From Microcosmobacter sp040493455 (GTDB lineage Bacteria > Bacteroidota > Bacteroidia > Flavobacteriales > Flavobacteriaceae): a stretch of 64,000 bases of DNA. Under the pieces are notes generated by a model. It was not told where the DNA came from and made no database searches. It worked only from the letters and a program-made list of their open reading frames with translations. Every line of letters begins with the position of its first letter. Within the stretch, counting starts at the first letter, position 1. Shown piece by piece: positions 15,292 through 24,957 of the stretch. Where the stretch lies: positions 186,001-250,000 of the forward strand of contig NZ_JANFDA010000001.1 in NCBI RefSeq assembly GCF_040493455.1, read 5' to 3'. Position numbers and translations under genes: made by a program.

Positions 15292-17085
15292 CTATTTCTT
15301 ATGATAATAGTCAAATACTTTTTTTGCTCTAGATTGTCCTACAACTTCAGACAATTCGTCTAACGATGCTTGCGTAATTCGCTTAACGGATTTAAAACGT
15401 TTCATCAACTCCACAATGCTTTGCTCGCCAATTCCAGGAATAGTTTCAAGCTCAGTTGTTAATGCGCCTTTGCTTCTACGATTCCTATGATGTTCTATAC
15501 CAAAACGATGCGCTTCGTTTCTTAATTGTTGGATAATTTTGAGGGTTTCGCTTTTTTTGTCTAAATATAATGGAATTGGATCATCTGGATAAAATAATTC
15601 TTCTAAACGTTTCGCAATTCCGACAATGGCAATCTTACCTCTAAGTTCTAAAGCGTCCAAGCTTTTTAATGCTGAAGATAATTGTCCCTTTCCTCCATCA
15701 ATAATAATGAGTTGAGGCAATGGCTGCTCTTCATCAAGAAGACGTTTGTAACGTCTGTAAACCACTTCTTCCATCGACGCAAAATCGTCTGGACCTTCAA
15801 CAGTTTTAATATTGAAATGTCTATAGTCTCGCTTGCTTGGTTTTCCATTCTTAAATACCACACAGGCTGCTACAGGATTGGTTCCCTGAATGTTGGAATT
15901 ATCAAAACACTCTATATGCCTTGGTTCTTCCGAAAGACGCAAATCGGCTTTCATCTGTGCCATTATTCGGTTTGCATGACGATCTGGATCAGTGATTTTT
16001 ATTTGCTTCAAACGATCCATTCTGTAATAAATCGCATTTCGATGAGACAGTTCTACAATTCGTTTTTTATCGCCCAACTTAGGCACAGTCACTTTAATTG
16101 TATCGCCTAAATCGACTTCGAAAGGCACATAGATTTCTTTTGAATTAGATTGAAATCGCTGTCGTATTTCGGTAATTGCCAATTGTAATAATTCTTCATC
16201 AGATTCTTGAAGCTTTTTCTTAATCTCCATCGTATGTGATCTGATGATAGAGCCATAAGACAATTGTAAAAAGTTCACATAACCATAGCTTTCATCGCTC
16301 GTAATAGAAAACACATCTACGTTGCTGATTTTAGGATTTACTATAGTGGACTTAGCCTGATAATTTTCAAGAATCTCAATCTTTTCCTTTACTTTCTGAG
16401 CATCTTCAAACTGCATCTCTTCTGCAAACATTTTCATTTGGTTCTTGAACTGTTGCAGTGAATTTTTGAAGTTCCCCTTCAAGATGTCCTTTATCGATTT
16501 GATGTTTTCATGATAGTCAGTTTCAGTTTGAAGTCCTTCACATGGTCCTTTGCAGTTTCCTAAATGGTACTCTAAACAAACTTTGTATTTTCCTGCTTTT
16601 ATCTTTTCTTCCGAAAGGTCATAATTGCATGTCCTTAACTGGTATAGCCCTTTGATTAGATCTAAAAGTGTCTTTACAGTCTTTACACTTGTATAAGGTC
16701 CAAAATATTCAGATCCATCTTTAATAACACGACGGGTAGAAAACACTCTTGGGAATCGTTCTTTCTTGATGCAAATCCAAGGATAGGATTTGTCATCTTT
16801 GAGCATCACATTATACCGTGGCTGATACTTTTTAATTAGATTGTTTTCAAGCAATAAGGCATCGGTTTCAGTATCGACAACAATATGTTTTATCGATGCT
16901 ATTTTCTTAACTAAAACTCGAGTTTTTCCATATTCGTGCTGTTTTGTAAAGTATGAACTAACACGCTTTTTTAAGTTCTTTGCCTTCCCTACATAAAGGA
17001 TTTTATCGTCTTTATCGTAATACTGATAAACACCAGGTTGATTGGGCAGGGTTTTTATTTGAATATCTAGACTTGAATCGCTCAC
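15292..17085 (-). CDS. uvrC: Excinuclease ABC subunit C
   Basis: UvrC makes both incisions around DNA lesions bound by UvrAB in nucleotide excision repair. The 597-residue protein has the GIY-YIG nuclease near its N-terminus (GVYQYYDKDDKILYVGKAKN, ~19-38), a Cys-rich segment (CLEYHLGNCKGPCEG), a UVR motif (EMQFEDAQKVKEKIEILE), an RNase H-like nuclease (ECFDNSNIQG, IIIDGGKGQL), and a C-terminal helix-hairpin-helix pair (IPGIGEQS, VVGQSRAKKV). The patatin gene starts immediately after its stop, indicating translational coupling. Confidence 0.97.
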   Translation of the reverse strand: MSDSSLDIQIKTLPNQPGVYQYYDKDDKILYVGKAKNLKKRVSSYFTKQHEYGKTRVLVKKIASIKHIVVDTETDALLLENNLIKKYQPRYNVMLKDDKSYPWICIKKERFPRVFSTRRVIKDGSEYFGPYTSVKTVKTLLDLIKGLYQLRTCNYDLSEEKIKAGKYKVCLEYHLGNCKGPCEGLQTETDYHENIKSIKDILKGNFKNSLQQFKNQMKMFAEEMQFEDAQKVKEKIEILENYQAKSTIVNPKISNVDVFSITSDESYGYVNFLQLSYGSIIRSHTMEIKKKLQESDEELLQLAITEIRQRFQSNSKEIYVPFEVDLGDTIKVTVPKLGDKKRIVELSHRNAIYYRMDRLKQIKITDPDRHANRIMAQMKADLRLSEEPRHIECFDNSNIQGTNPVAACVVFKNGKPSKRDYRHFNIKTVEGPDDFASMEEVVYRRYKRLLDEEQPLPQLIIIDGGKGQLSSALKSLDALELRGKIAIVGIAKRLEELFYPDDPIPLYLDKKSETLKIIQQLRNEAHRFGIEHHRNRRSKGALTTELETIPGIGEQSIVELMKRFKSVKRITQASLDELSEVVGQSRAKKVFDYYHKK

Positions 17086-17198
17086 TAAATCAAAGGTAAA
17101 TTAAAAGTTTTACCTGCGCTAAAGTTTTAATCGCTTCTCTCTTCTTTAACTTATTTTGCTAACTTTAGCACACAAACATTATACATATAAGTACTTAG

Positions 17199-18074
17199 AT
17201 GAATATTGTTATTCTTTCTCGCAACGAGCATTTATATTCCACCAGAAGACTTATTGAAGAAGGTGAAAGCCGAGGTCATGATATTGAAGTTATTGACCCT
17301 TTAAAGTGTGACTTAATTATCGAGAAAGAAAAGCCAACCATTTATTATAAAGATCGATATTTAGACTACGTTGATGCGATCATTCCGAGAATTGGTGCCT
17401 CAGTAACCTTTTTTGGATGTGCAGTGGTTAGACAGTTCGAAATGATGAATGTCTTTACAACGGTAACTTCGGATGCAATCATTCGATCTAGAGATAAACT
17501 GAGAAGTTTTCAGCGTCTTTCTAAGGCTGGTATTGGCATGCCTAAAACCGTTTTCACTAATTACTCTAGAGATGTTGAGGAAGTGATTGAGCGTGTTGGT
17601 GGCACTCCTGTAATCATTAAACTTCTTGAAGGTACTCAAGGACTTGGTGTTGTCTTAGCTGAAACCAGGAACGCAGCGGAATCTGTTTTGGAAGCTTTCA
17701 ACGGATTACAAGCCAGAGCATTGGTACAAGAGTATATCGCAGAAGCTAAAGGGTCTGACCTTAGAGCTCTAATTGTCGATGGACAAGTAGTTGGTGCTAT
17801 GAAACGCCAAGGAAAAGAAGGTGAGTTTAGGTCTAACTTACACAGAGGAGGCTCTGCAAATTACATCAAGCTTTCTGAAGCTGAATTAAAGCTTGCCATA
17901 AAAGCCTCTCGAGCCTTAAAGCTTCCTGTTTGTGGTGTTGATATGTTGCAATCTAATCGTGGCCCACTACTAATGGAAGTTAACTCTACTCCTGGTTTAG
18001 AAGGTATAGAAAAGGCTACACAAAAAAATATTGCAAGGGCTATTATTACTTTTATTGAACGAAACAGACGCTAG
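17199..18074 (+). CDS. rimK: ATP-grasp ligase RimK
   Basis: This ATP-grasp protein resembles the glutamate ligase that adds Glu to the C-terminus of ribosomal protein S6. The 291 residues cover an N-terminal PreATP-grasp part (MNIVILSRNEHLYSTRRL), the ATP lid and Gly-rich loop (KLLEGTQGLGVVLAE), and metal-binding acidic residues near the C-terminus (GVDMLQ, LLMEVNSTPGLEGIE). The next gene, an aspartoacylase-like hydrolase, starts at the base after the stop. The pair is recurrent in bacteria and may act on an amino-acid-modified protein or small molecule. Confidence 0.93.
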   Translation: MNIVILSRNEHLYSTRRLIEEGESRGHDIEVIDPLKCDLIIEKEKPTIYYKDRYLDYVDAIIPRIGASVTFFGCAVVRQFEMMNVFTTVTSDAIIRSRDKLRSFQRLSKAGIGMPKTVFTNYSRDVEEVIERVGGTPVIIKLLEGTQGLGVVLAETRNAAESVLEAFNGLQARALVQEYIAEAKGSDLRALIVDGQVVGAMKRQGKEGEFRSNLHRGGSANYIKLSEAELKLAIKASRALKLPVCGVDMLQSNRGPLLMEVNSTPGLEGIEKATQKNIARAIITFIERNRR

Positions 18075-19043
18075 ATGAGTGAGAAAGAAATTCTAGAAAT
18101 TTTAGGAGAAAAAGTTGCTCTTGGAGAACGGAAGACTGTCAGTTTTAATGTTGCAAAATTACACACACAAAACACTATTGATGTTCCTGTAATTATAGAA
18201 CGATCAAAGAAGCCTGGACCTACAGTATTGATTACTGCTGGTATTCACGGAGATGAAGTCAACGGAATAGAAATTGTACGACAAATTATTGCTAAGGGAA
18301 TTAATAAACCTAAAAGAGGTACCATTATTTGTATTCCTGTAATTAATGTTTTTGGGTTTATACAAATGGATCGCGAATTTCCAGATGGTCGTGACCTCAA
18401 CAGGGTTTTCCCAGGAAGTAAAGAAGGTTCTTTGGCTAGTCGAGTTGCCCATAAGCTCATAAAAGAAATAGTACCTCATGTAGATTTGATAATGGATTTC
18501 CATACTGGTGGTGCTGATCGTTTTAACGCTGCTCAGATTCGCATTATTAAAGGCGAAGTTATTCTAGATGAGTTGGCTGAAGTGTTTGGTGCTCCTTTTG
18601 TGCTTTACTCAAAAAACCTAAATAAATCTTTCAGGAATACATGCTATAAACTAGGTATTCCGATGTTATTGTTTGAAGGCGGGAAATCTTTTCACATAGA
18701 CCCAAATGTAACCAATACTGGTGTGAATGGTGCCAAGCGTGTTCTCAATCATTTAGACATGCTGAGCAATAAGTTCAAGGTGTCAAAACCAAAAAAGAAA
18801 TGTGTTTTTATCTCGAGCAGTAAATGGATTAGAGCCAACCGTTCTGGGATGTTCAAGCCATCCGTCAAGATAAATTCTAGAGTAAAAAAGGGAGATCCTA
18901 TTGGTAATATTACAGATCCTTATGGTAGTCCAAGCTTTCCTGTAAAGGCACCAAATGATGGCTATATCTTCAATATTAATGAATCACCTATTGTGTATCA
19001 AGGCGATGCCATTTTTCATATTTCTACAGCAGTTGAGGCATGA
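18075..19043 (+). CDS. Succinylglutamate desuccinylase/aspartoacylase family protein
   Basis: This Zn-dependent amidohydrolase of the M14-like AstE/AspA family has 322 residues. Zinc ligands are H58 and E61 in TAGIHGDEVNGIE and H143 in MDFHTGGADR. RDLNRVFPG (107-115) is the substrate-carboxylate Arg motif. A C-terminal beta domain with a biotinyl-like turn (KKGDPIGNITDPYG) ends the protein. It is immediately downstream of rimK and overlaps the next gene by 4 bases, so it is in the same operon. It may remove an acyl or amino-acid group; the exact substrate is not determined by the sequence. Confidence 0.85.
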   Translation: MSEKEILEILGEKVALGERKTVSFNVAKLHTQNTIDVPVIIERSKKPGPTVLITAGIHGDEVNGIEIVRQIIAKGINKPKRGTIICIPVINVFGFIQMDREFPDGRDLNRVFPGSKEGSLASRVAHKLIKEIVPHVDLIMDFHTGGADRFNAAQIRIIKGEVILDELAEVFGAPFVLYSKNLNKSFRNTCYKLGIPMLLFEGGKSFHIDPNVTNTGVNGAKRVLNHLDMLSNKFKVSKPKKKCVFISSSKWIRANRSGMFKPSVKINSRVKKGDPIGNITDPYGSPSFPVKAPNDGYIFNINESPIVYQGDAIFHISTAVEA

Positions 19044-19606
19044 CCAAAAGTGAGCTCAGAAAAAAATATAAGGCGCTACGAAAAGAATTCTCTTCGGAAG
19101 ACATTGAAGACCTTAGCATTGCTATCTCCAATCGTTTATTAGAACTCCCTATTTGGAGTTACAACTACTATCATATTTATCTTCCAATTGTTGAACATAA
19201 AGAAGTGAATACTGAATATATTCTGAATATTCTAAACGGAAAAGACAAACATATTGTGGTGTCTAAAAGTAATTTTGAAACCTTGTCAATGAGTCATTAC
19301 TTGTTGACTGACAATACTATCCTCACAACAAACGAGTATAATATCCCTGAACCGGTAGATGGTATTCCAATAGACAGTCAGCAGCTACAAGTTGTGTTTG
19401 TGCCATTGCTTGCATTTGACAACTCTGGAAACCGTGTTGGTTATGGAAAAGGATTTTACGATCGCTTCTTACAACAGTGCAAGCCTGAAACCTTAAAAAT
19501 TGGATTGTCTTTTTTTGAAGCTGATACCGAAATTGAGGGTGTCGAAAAAAGTGATATCCGATTGGATTATTGTATTACTCCTCTTCGCCTATATACGTTT
19601 GAATAA
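19040..19606 (+). CDS. 5-formyltetrahydrofolate cyclo-ligase
   Basis: This enzyme uses ATP to convert 5-formyl-THF to 5,10-methenyl-THF in one-carbon metabolism. The 188-residue size is normal. It starts with the basic helix KSELRKKYKALRKEFS and ends with the family signature VPLLAFDNSGNRVGYGKGFY, where GYGKGFYDRF binds ATP and folate. It overlaps the preceding gene by ATGA. Its last 32 bases overlap the end of lspA on the other strand. Confidence 0.93.
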   Translation: MTKSELRKKYKALRKEFSSEDIEDLSIAISNRLLELPIWSYNYYHIYLPIVEHKEVNTEYILNILNGKDKHIVVSKSNFETLSMSHYLLTDNTILTTNEYNIPEPVDGIPIDSQQLQVVFVPLLAFDNSGNRVGYGKGFYDRFLQQCKPETLKIGLSFFEADTEIEGVEKSDIRLDYCITPLRLYTFE

Positions 19607-20234
19607 TACGCTCTTCAGGCTTTTGAAATACTTTCTTGTTGAAGAAAATAAGGATGCCTATTCCTGTGCTTATAGCAACATCTGCCACATTAAAAACCGG
19701 ATCGAAAAAACTGAAGTATTCACCTCCAACAAACGGTATCCATTCAGGTAACACGCCATCCCAGATTGGGAAATATAACATGTCTACTACCTTACCATGA
19801 AACACACTATCGTAGCCGCCTCCTTGTGGTAAAACTTCAGCAACCATTCCATCACTATGACTAAATAACACGCCATAAAAAACAGAATCAATAATATTAC
19901 CCAAAGCGCCAGCAAAAATCAACGCTATGGAAAGTATCATGAGTCTGGATCGCTTTTCTCCTATACTCTTGTATAACCAATATCCGATTCCGGTTACGGC
20001 AACAATTCTAAATAAGGTAAGTAAAAGCTTAGCTGTTCTGTCCGAAATAAAAGAAACAAAATCACTGATCTTGGTGCCCCAAGCCATACCATCATTTTCT
20101 ACAAAGTGAATTTGAAACCAGTTAAAAACCAGCTCACTTTCTCCTAAGATAAAGTTTGTCTTGATGTATATTTTGCTGATTTGATCAATCAATAAAATAA
20201 CAACGATGAAAATGATTGTTTTCTTTAATGACAT
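19575..20234 (-). CDS. lspA: Lipoprotein signal peptidase II
   Basis: LspA removes signal peptides from prolipoproteins in the inner membrane; this region encodes many of its likely substrates. Four transmembrane helices are visible. The catalytic aspartates are D116 in GALGNIIDSVFYG and D185 in VFNVADVAISTG. At 219 residues it is longer than the ~160 of proteobacterial enzymes because of a periplasmic insertion between the two catalytic segments (about 122-178), typical of Bacteroidota. It is the last gene of a minus-strand run, 19 bases after the CarboxypepD_reg gene. Confidence 0.96.
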   Translation of the reverse strand: MSLKKTIIFIVVILLIDQISKIYIKTNFILGESELVFNWFQIHFVENDGMAWGTKISDFVSFISDRTAKLLLTLFRIVAVTGIGYWLYKSIGEKRSRLMILSIALIFAGALGNIIDSVFYGVLFSHSDGMVAEVLPQGGGYDSVFHGKVVDMLYFPIWDGVLPEWIPFVGGEYFSFFDPVFNVADVAISTGIGILIFFNKKVFQKPEERIIQTYIGEEE

Positions 20235-20253
20235 AAGCGGTTCAAAGCTTCAT

Positions 20254-21264
20254 TTATTCAGGTTTATAATCTAAAGGGAGTGCATCTCCTAAACGCAGAC
20301 TAGCCATATCGCCTCCAAAAAATACTTTCGGGATTGGGCTATGGTTACCATACTTATCGATATAAAAATAGTCTGACTTCACCTCCATATTAGACTGTAA
20401 TTTATTATCAAATAGGATTGTAACTATGTTTTTCAGCAGTTTCACTTTTTTCCATTCCGCTCCCTCCACATCACTTATTTCAAACGCTTCCTCTAGCTTA
20501 TCTATTTTGCGTTTTTTATAAAAAATTTGATACTTCTCTTCTGACAGTGTGTTGTAATATAGGCTTCTCATAAAGTGGTGTACAGACCCTGTATAGACTT
20601 TCTTCCGTAGTTTTATAGTCCTCTTCTTTAGATTACCTAAGTCTTTATAAAATGTAGTGCCTGTGTAATACATCGATCTTGTATTGAATATATTCTTGTT
20701 GGGATTGACATACCTAAAACTTAATTCAAACTCTACAAGGTCATATTTTACAAGGTATTGCAACTTATTATTCTCTATTTCGAGCGGTCGCTTTACACTA
20801 GCGTAAAGCACTTTTTTCTCAGCATCGTATCTCAGAATTATATCATCTTCATTGAGTATTTTACAAGATTCCCCAAACTGAGATTCTCCCAAAAACTCCT
20901 TTTTAAACAGTCGCAGTTTTTGCTTTCGTGTAAGACCATCGTCATAATTAATGACCACCTCATCTAGTTTGTCAAAAGCTTCCTTGAGCGTTATCTTAAA
21001 CTCCTGTCCTGAGTTATAATCGCTAATGATGACATCTTCGTAACCCAAGAATGATATAATTAACGGCGATCTTATCTCATCTAAATATGGTATTGAAAAT
21101 CGACCTGTTTCGTCAGTCGTGGTTCCGACTGTGGTATTATCAAAATAAATAGATGCACTTTCTATAGGCAATCCTGTTTTATGATCTACAACGGTTCCTG
21201 TAATATTTTGGGCAATACTAATCTGAACTAAAAAGAAGAAAAAAAGCGAAAGTCTAATTCCCAT
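20254..21264 (-). CDS. Secreted CarboxypepD_reg-like domain protein
   Basis: The 336-residue protein has a signal peptide (MGIRLSLFFFFLVQISIAQ) followed by a carboxypeptidase-regulatory-like beta-sandwich (~19-95: ITGTVVDHKTGLPIESASIY, GTTTDETGRFSIPYL, ISFLGYED). The rest (~100-336) is rich in charged and aromatic residues with no motif I recognise. In Bacteroidota such domains are common on outer-membrane proteins and may mediate surface binding. It overlaps the end of the OlsF-like gene by 11 bases, so the two are probably translationally coupled. Confidence 0.75.
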   Translation of the reverse strand: MGIRLSLFFFFLVQISIAQNITGTVVDHKTGLPIESASIYFDNTTVGTTTDETGRFSIPYLDEIRSPLIISFLGYEDVIISDYNSGQEFKITLKEAFDKLDEVVINYDDGLTRKQKLRLFKKEFLGESQFGESCKILNEDDIILRYDAEKKVLYASVKRPLEIENNKLQYLVKYDLVEFELSFRYVNPNKNIFNTRSMYYTGTTFYKDLGNLKKRTIKLRKKVYTGSVHHFMRSLYYNTLSEEKYQIFYKKRKIDKLEEAFEISDVEGAEWKKVKLLKNIVTILFDNKLQSNMEVKSDYFYIDKYGNHSPIPKVFFGGDMASLRLGDALPLDYKPE

Positions 21265-23083
21265 TATTGTTAGAGAATTTGCGTTCTAACTCAGCTTGGA
21301 ACTCTTCCATAACAGGTCTAACGGTACTTTCGGGAAGATCCGCAATCTTTATATACATCAAACCATCCACTGCATTATTGAATAGTGGATCTACATTAAA
21401 CGCTACAAGCTTAGCGTTTTGCTTGATGTATTTCTTTAGAAGCACAGGTAGTCGCAAAGCTCCTGGCTCTACCTCATCAATAATCTTATCGAATTTATTA
21501 AGATCTGCTTCGGTTTCGTCGAACACAAAATCCTTATCAGCATCTTTTAGCTTTACCTTAAATTCCTTTTTCGGATGAACATACTGCGCCACATAAGGAT
21601 CATAATAATGTGATTTCATGAACTCAATCATCAAACTCTTAGAGAAGTTCGAAAACTGGTTGCTTATACTCACACCGCCTATAAGGTATCGATGTTCTGG
21701 GAATCTTAGTGTCGTATGTACAATCCCTTTCCAAAGCAAAAATAGCGGCATTGGCTTTTGTTGATATTCACTAATGATAAAAGCTCTTCCCATCTCTATG
21801 GATCGACTCATCATGGTATACAACTCGGGCTCAAACCTGAATAGATCTTGCAAGTAAAACCCATTGATTCCGTAACGCTCGTATATTTTGGAACCGAGTC
21901 CCATTCTATAAGCCCCTGCCAATACTTTTTTATCATCGTCCCAAAGGAACATGTGGTGATAGTAGGTATCGAACTTGTCTAAATCTATCGCCTCATTGGT
22001 GCCTTCTCCAACTTCTCTGAAGGTTATCTCCCTAAGTCGCCCAATCTCTCTAAGAATATTCGGGATATTTGCCGCAGGTGCTAAATAAACCTCGTAGTTC
22101 TTACTCTTTAACAGTCTAAAATCCTCATTACGCAAGGCTTCAACCTCCTTAACCATTAAGCCTGTATCAACAGGCGTAACTATTTTTTTAGGAATCTTAG
22201 GGGTTTTTAAAGACGATTGTATATTCTTAAGAATTTTTTCTTTAGGCTCAAAAGCATGAGACAGCATATAGGTTTTCTGCCTTAAGAATGAAGAAAAATC
22301 CTGAAGGTCTTTGTGTTCTTGCTGATCTTTTACAGTGATTGGTCTACCAATCCTTACTTTAATCGTTCTACGCTTTTGGGTCAATAATTCTGAAGGTAAT
22401 TTAGCCGTTCTTAATGTATCACTAACCTTAGAAAGCCTGTAAAACAGTCGGCTATTTTTTGCATGAAAATAAATTGGAACTACTGGAACTTCTGCCTTCT
22501 TGATGAGCTTGATTGCAGCTTGCTCCCAAGGTTTATCAACTACTAACTTACCGTCTTTGTATGTAGATACTTCACCTGCCGGAAACACACCAAGCGGATG
22601 ACCGTCTTTAAGATGAAGCAATGAGTTTTTAAATCCAGCAATGCTCGATTTTACATCCTTTCTGTCTTCAAAAGGATTTACAGGCATTACGTAAGGTTTC
22701 AGAGGTTCAATACGATGCAGAAGGAAATTTGCTATAATCTTAAAATCCGCTCGCTGCTCGAGCATTAATTTCAAAAGTAAAATTCCGTCAATTCCACCTA
22801 ATGGATGGTTGGATATCGTAATATAGGCGCCATCTTTTGGTAAGCGCTTAAGGTCTTCTTCTGGAATTTCAAACTTGATTTGAAAATCATCTAAAAGCGC
22901 ATTCAAAAAGTCGAGATCAGAAAGGTGTTTGTTTCGCTTATATATCTTATTGATTGTCGAAATCTTTAAAACCTTCATTAGTAACCATCCAAAGAATGTT
23001 CCTAAAAACCCATACTTGTCAGCATTAATGGCTTTAGCTACTTCTTTTGCTGATACTAGACCTATGTCCTCCTTTTTTGGCAT
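21254..23083 (-). CDS. olsF: Bifunctional acyltransferase, OlsF-like (ornithine lipid synthesis)
   Basis: The N-terminal half (~80-270) is a PlsC-type lysophospholipid acyltransferase with NHPLGGID (H93 to D99, an H-x5-D variant of the usual H-x4-D) and FPAGEVS (168-174). The C-terminal half (~300-500) is a GNAT/hemolysin-type acyl transferase like OlsB (EVYLAPAANIPNILREIGRL, EVGEGTNEAIDLD, YQQKPMPLFLLWKG). This fusion is the architecture of OlsF, which makes ornithine lipids by N- and O-acylating ornithine and has been reported from flavobacteria. Ornithine lipids are phosphorus-free membrane lipids. A related aminolipid product cannot be excluded. Confidence 0.75.
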   Translation of the reverse strand: MPKKEDIGLVSAKEVAKAINADKYGFLGTFFGWLLMKVLKISTINKIYKRNKHLSDLDFLNALLDDFQIKFEIPEEDLKRLPKDGAYITISNHPLGGIDGILLLKLMLEQRADFKIIANFLLHRIEPLKPYVMPVNPFEDRKDVKSSIAGFKNSLLHLKDGHPLGVFPAGEVSTYKDGKLVVDKPWEQAAIKLIKKAEVPVVPIYFHAKNSRLFYRLSKVSDTLRTAKLPSELLTQKRRTIKVRIGRPITVKDQQEHKDLQDFSSFLRQKTYMLSHAFEPKEKILKNIQSSLKTPKIPKKIVTPVDTGLMVKEVEALRNEDFRLLKSKNYEVYLAPAANIPNILREIGRLREITFREVGEGTNEAIDLDKFDTYYHHMFLWDDDKKVLAGAYRMGLGSKIYERYGINGFYLQDLFRFEPELYTMMSRSIEMGRAFIISEYQQKPMPLFLLWKGIVHTTLRFPEHRYLIGGVSISNQFSNFSKSLMIEFMKSHYYDPYVAQYVHPKKEFKVKLKDADKDFVFDETEADLNKFDKIIDEVEPGALRLPVLLKKYIKQNAKLVAFNVDPLFNNAVDGLMYIKIADLPESTVRPVMEEFQAELERKFSNNNGN

Positions 23084-23104
23084 TTAACAAATGTAGTAAA
23101 TTGT

Positions 23105-24355
23105 TTATTGGGTAACGATTTGTACTGTTTCCTGTGTTAATTGTTTCAGTAACACTGTTTTACCAGTTTCAATTGTATCTATCGCTTTTTCGTTATAATG
23201 TCTTATTGTATATAGACTCACATTTTCGTGAATTGTTACTTTAAATTTCGCTTTTAAATGCTGAACTAATTGTTCAAGATTATTATATACATTGTCTATA
23301 CAAACTGAAAAACTAATCGCTGAGTTTTGAATTACATCAACCTTCATCTTATAATGATGCAATAGATTAAAAATATCACTGATGTTTTCTTCTACGATGT
23401 ATGAAAAATCCAAGGATGATAATGAGATAAGCACCTGATTCTTCTTCACTATAAAGCAAGGCATTTCTGGTTCTATTGCTTTGCCTTTGCTAACGGATGT
23501 GCCTTTCCCTTCAGGATTTACAAACGACTTTACATACAACGGAATTTCCTTTCGCTGTAAGGGCTGCAATGTTTTTGGGTGAATTACCGAAGCTCCATAA
23601 AACGCTAATTCTATAGCTTCTCTATATGAGATTTGATGTATTAGTTGCGCGTGTTCAAAATAACGTGGGTCGGCATTGAGAACACCTTCTACGTCTTTCC
23701 AAATGGTAACACTCTGGGCATTGAGACAATAGGCAAAGATTGCTGCAGTGTAATCACTTCCTTCTCTACCAAGGGTTGTGGTAAAGTTGTTGGCATCACT
23801 ACCTATAAATCCTTGAGTGATATTTAGTGTATTCTTGTTTAGATTTTTGCTTATCAAAGATTGAGTTGTCTCCCAGTCGACATTTGCTGTTCGGTAATAA
23901 TTATCTGTTTTGATATATTCTCTAACATCTACCCAATTATTAGTTAATCCAATATGATTGAGGTATTCACTCACTATGGTTGTAGATACTAACTCTCCAT
24001 AAGAAATGGTCTGGTCGTAAACAAAATTGTAATCTGGTGATTTGTTTCGGTTCAAAAAGCTTTCTAACTCTAAGAATAATTCTCGGACTTTTTTGAACAC
24101 GACGTGGCTTTCATTCTCAAAAAGATCTAAAAGGATTTGATTATGATACTTAAGGATATCTTGAATTGAACTCTTCAGCTCTGCTTTATTTTCAAAATAA
24201 TTTTTGATGACATGTTCAAAAGCATTGGTCATTTTGCCCATAGCAGAGACAACAACCAAAGTTTCTTCATACCCAACTTGCTTGAGCACTTTTGCTAAGT
24301 TTTTTACACCTTCGGCATCTTTTACAGATGCACCACCAAATTTAAATACCTGCAT
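23105..24355 (-). CDS. lysC: Aspartate kinase (monofunctional)
   Basis: This kinase phosphorylates aspartate, the entry step to Lys, Thr and Met synthesis. The 416-residue protein starts with the catalytic motif VFKFGGASVKDAEGV and has GREGSDYTAAIFA for substrate binding. Two ACT-like segments follow (from ~300: VLISLSSLDFSYIVEENISD, MKVDVIQNSAISFSVCIDN) that could bind a feedback inhibitor. No homoserine dehydrogenase domain is attached. The start codon directly follows the GNAT stop with no spacer, showing translational coupling. Confidence 0.94.
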   Translation of the reverse strand: MQVFKFGGASVKDAEGVKNLAKVLKQVGYEETLVVVSAMGKMTNAFEHVIKNYFENKAELKSSIQDILKYHNQILLDLFENESHVVFKKVRELFLELESFLNRNKSPDYNFVYDQTISYGELVSTTIVSEYLNHIGLTNNWVDVREYIKTDNYYRTANVDWETTQSLISKNLNKNTLNITQGFIGSDANNFTTTLGREGSDYTAAIFAYCLNAQSVTIWKDVEGVLNADPRYFEHAQLIHQISYREAIELAFYGASVIHPKTLQPLQRKEIPLYVKSFVNPEGKGTSVSKGKAIEPEMPCFIVKKNQVLISLSSLDFSYIVEENISDIFNLLHHYKMKVDVIQNSAISFSVCIDNVYNNLEQLVQHLKAKFKVTIHENVSLYTIRHYNEKAIDTIETGKTVLLKQLTQETVQIVTQ

Positions 24356-24835
24356 TTATAGTTTTGATAAATACGTTTCTATTCCTTTTTCGTTGAGCTG
24401 TACCACATCCCAATCTCGCATTACTTTTGCGCCCTTATTTTCGTAAAACTGAATTGCTGGTTCATTCCAATCCAGAACTTCCCAACTTATGCGTTTAACC
24501 TTTAAACTATGACCATACTTAACAACCTCATCCAGCAATAAAGACCCTATGCCTAAGCCTCTTCGCTCCTCGCTTACTATAAGGTCTTCTAAATGTAATG
24601 TTTCACCTTTCCAGGTAGAGTACCTTCCATACACCAAGGCTATACCTTCTACCTTGTTGTCTACTTCAGCAACAAAACAGACAAACTTTGGTTGCGCCCC
24701 AAAACCATCGCGTTCTAAGTCTTCTAAAATAAGTTCGGCTTCATGAGGTTCTTTCTCAAATTCTGCCAAGGCCTTAATGAGTTCTAGAACTCTAGGCATA
24801 TCTTCTATTGTTGCTAAGCGAATATGTGGTTTCAT
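24356..24835 (-). CDS. GNAT N-acetyltransferase, SSAT-like
   Basis: The ATG at 24835 gives 159 residues and starts the domain (MKPHIRLATIEDMPRVLELI). An upstream start would add a hydrophobic, non-conserved extension. The acetyl-CoA loop is EERRGLGIGSLLL. LHLEDLIVSEE and WEVLDWNEPAIQFYENKGA are typical of the spermidine/spermine acetyltransferase-like subgroup. The substrate is probably a small amine, but this is not proven. It is the first gene of the run with lysC and is divergent from fbp. Confidence 0.88.
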   Translation of the reverse strand: MKPHIRLATIEDMPRVLELIKALAEFEKEPHEAELILEDLERDGFGAQPKFVCFVAEVDNKVEGIALVYGRYSTWKGETLHLEDLIVSEERRGLGIGSLLLDEVVKYGHSLKVKRISWEVLDWNEPAIQFYENKGAKVMRDWDVVQLNEKGIETYLSKL

Positions 24836-24957
24836 GAAAAATAAGAAAACCCAAAGATAGTCGAAAAGTTGTTTAAAAAACACTATTTATTATCGTTACG
24901 AAAACGTTATAGTTTGTTAAAAAATGCGATATTTGTGCCACCATAACCTTACTTTCT

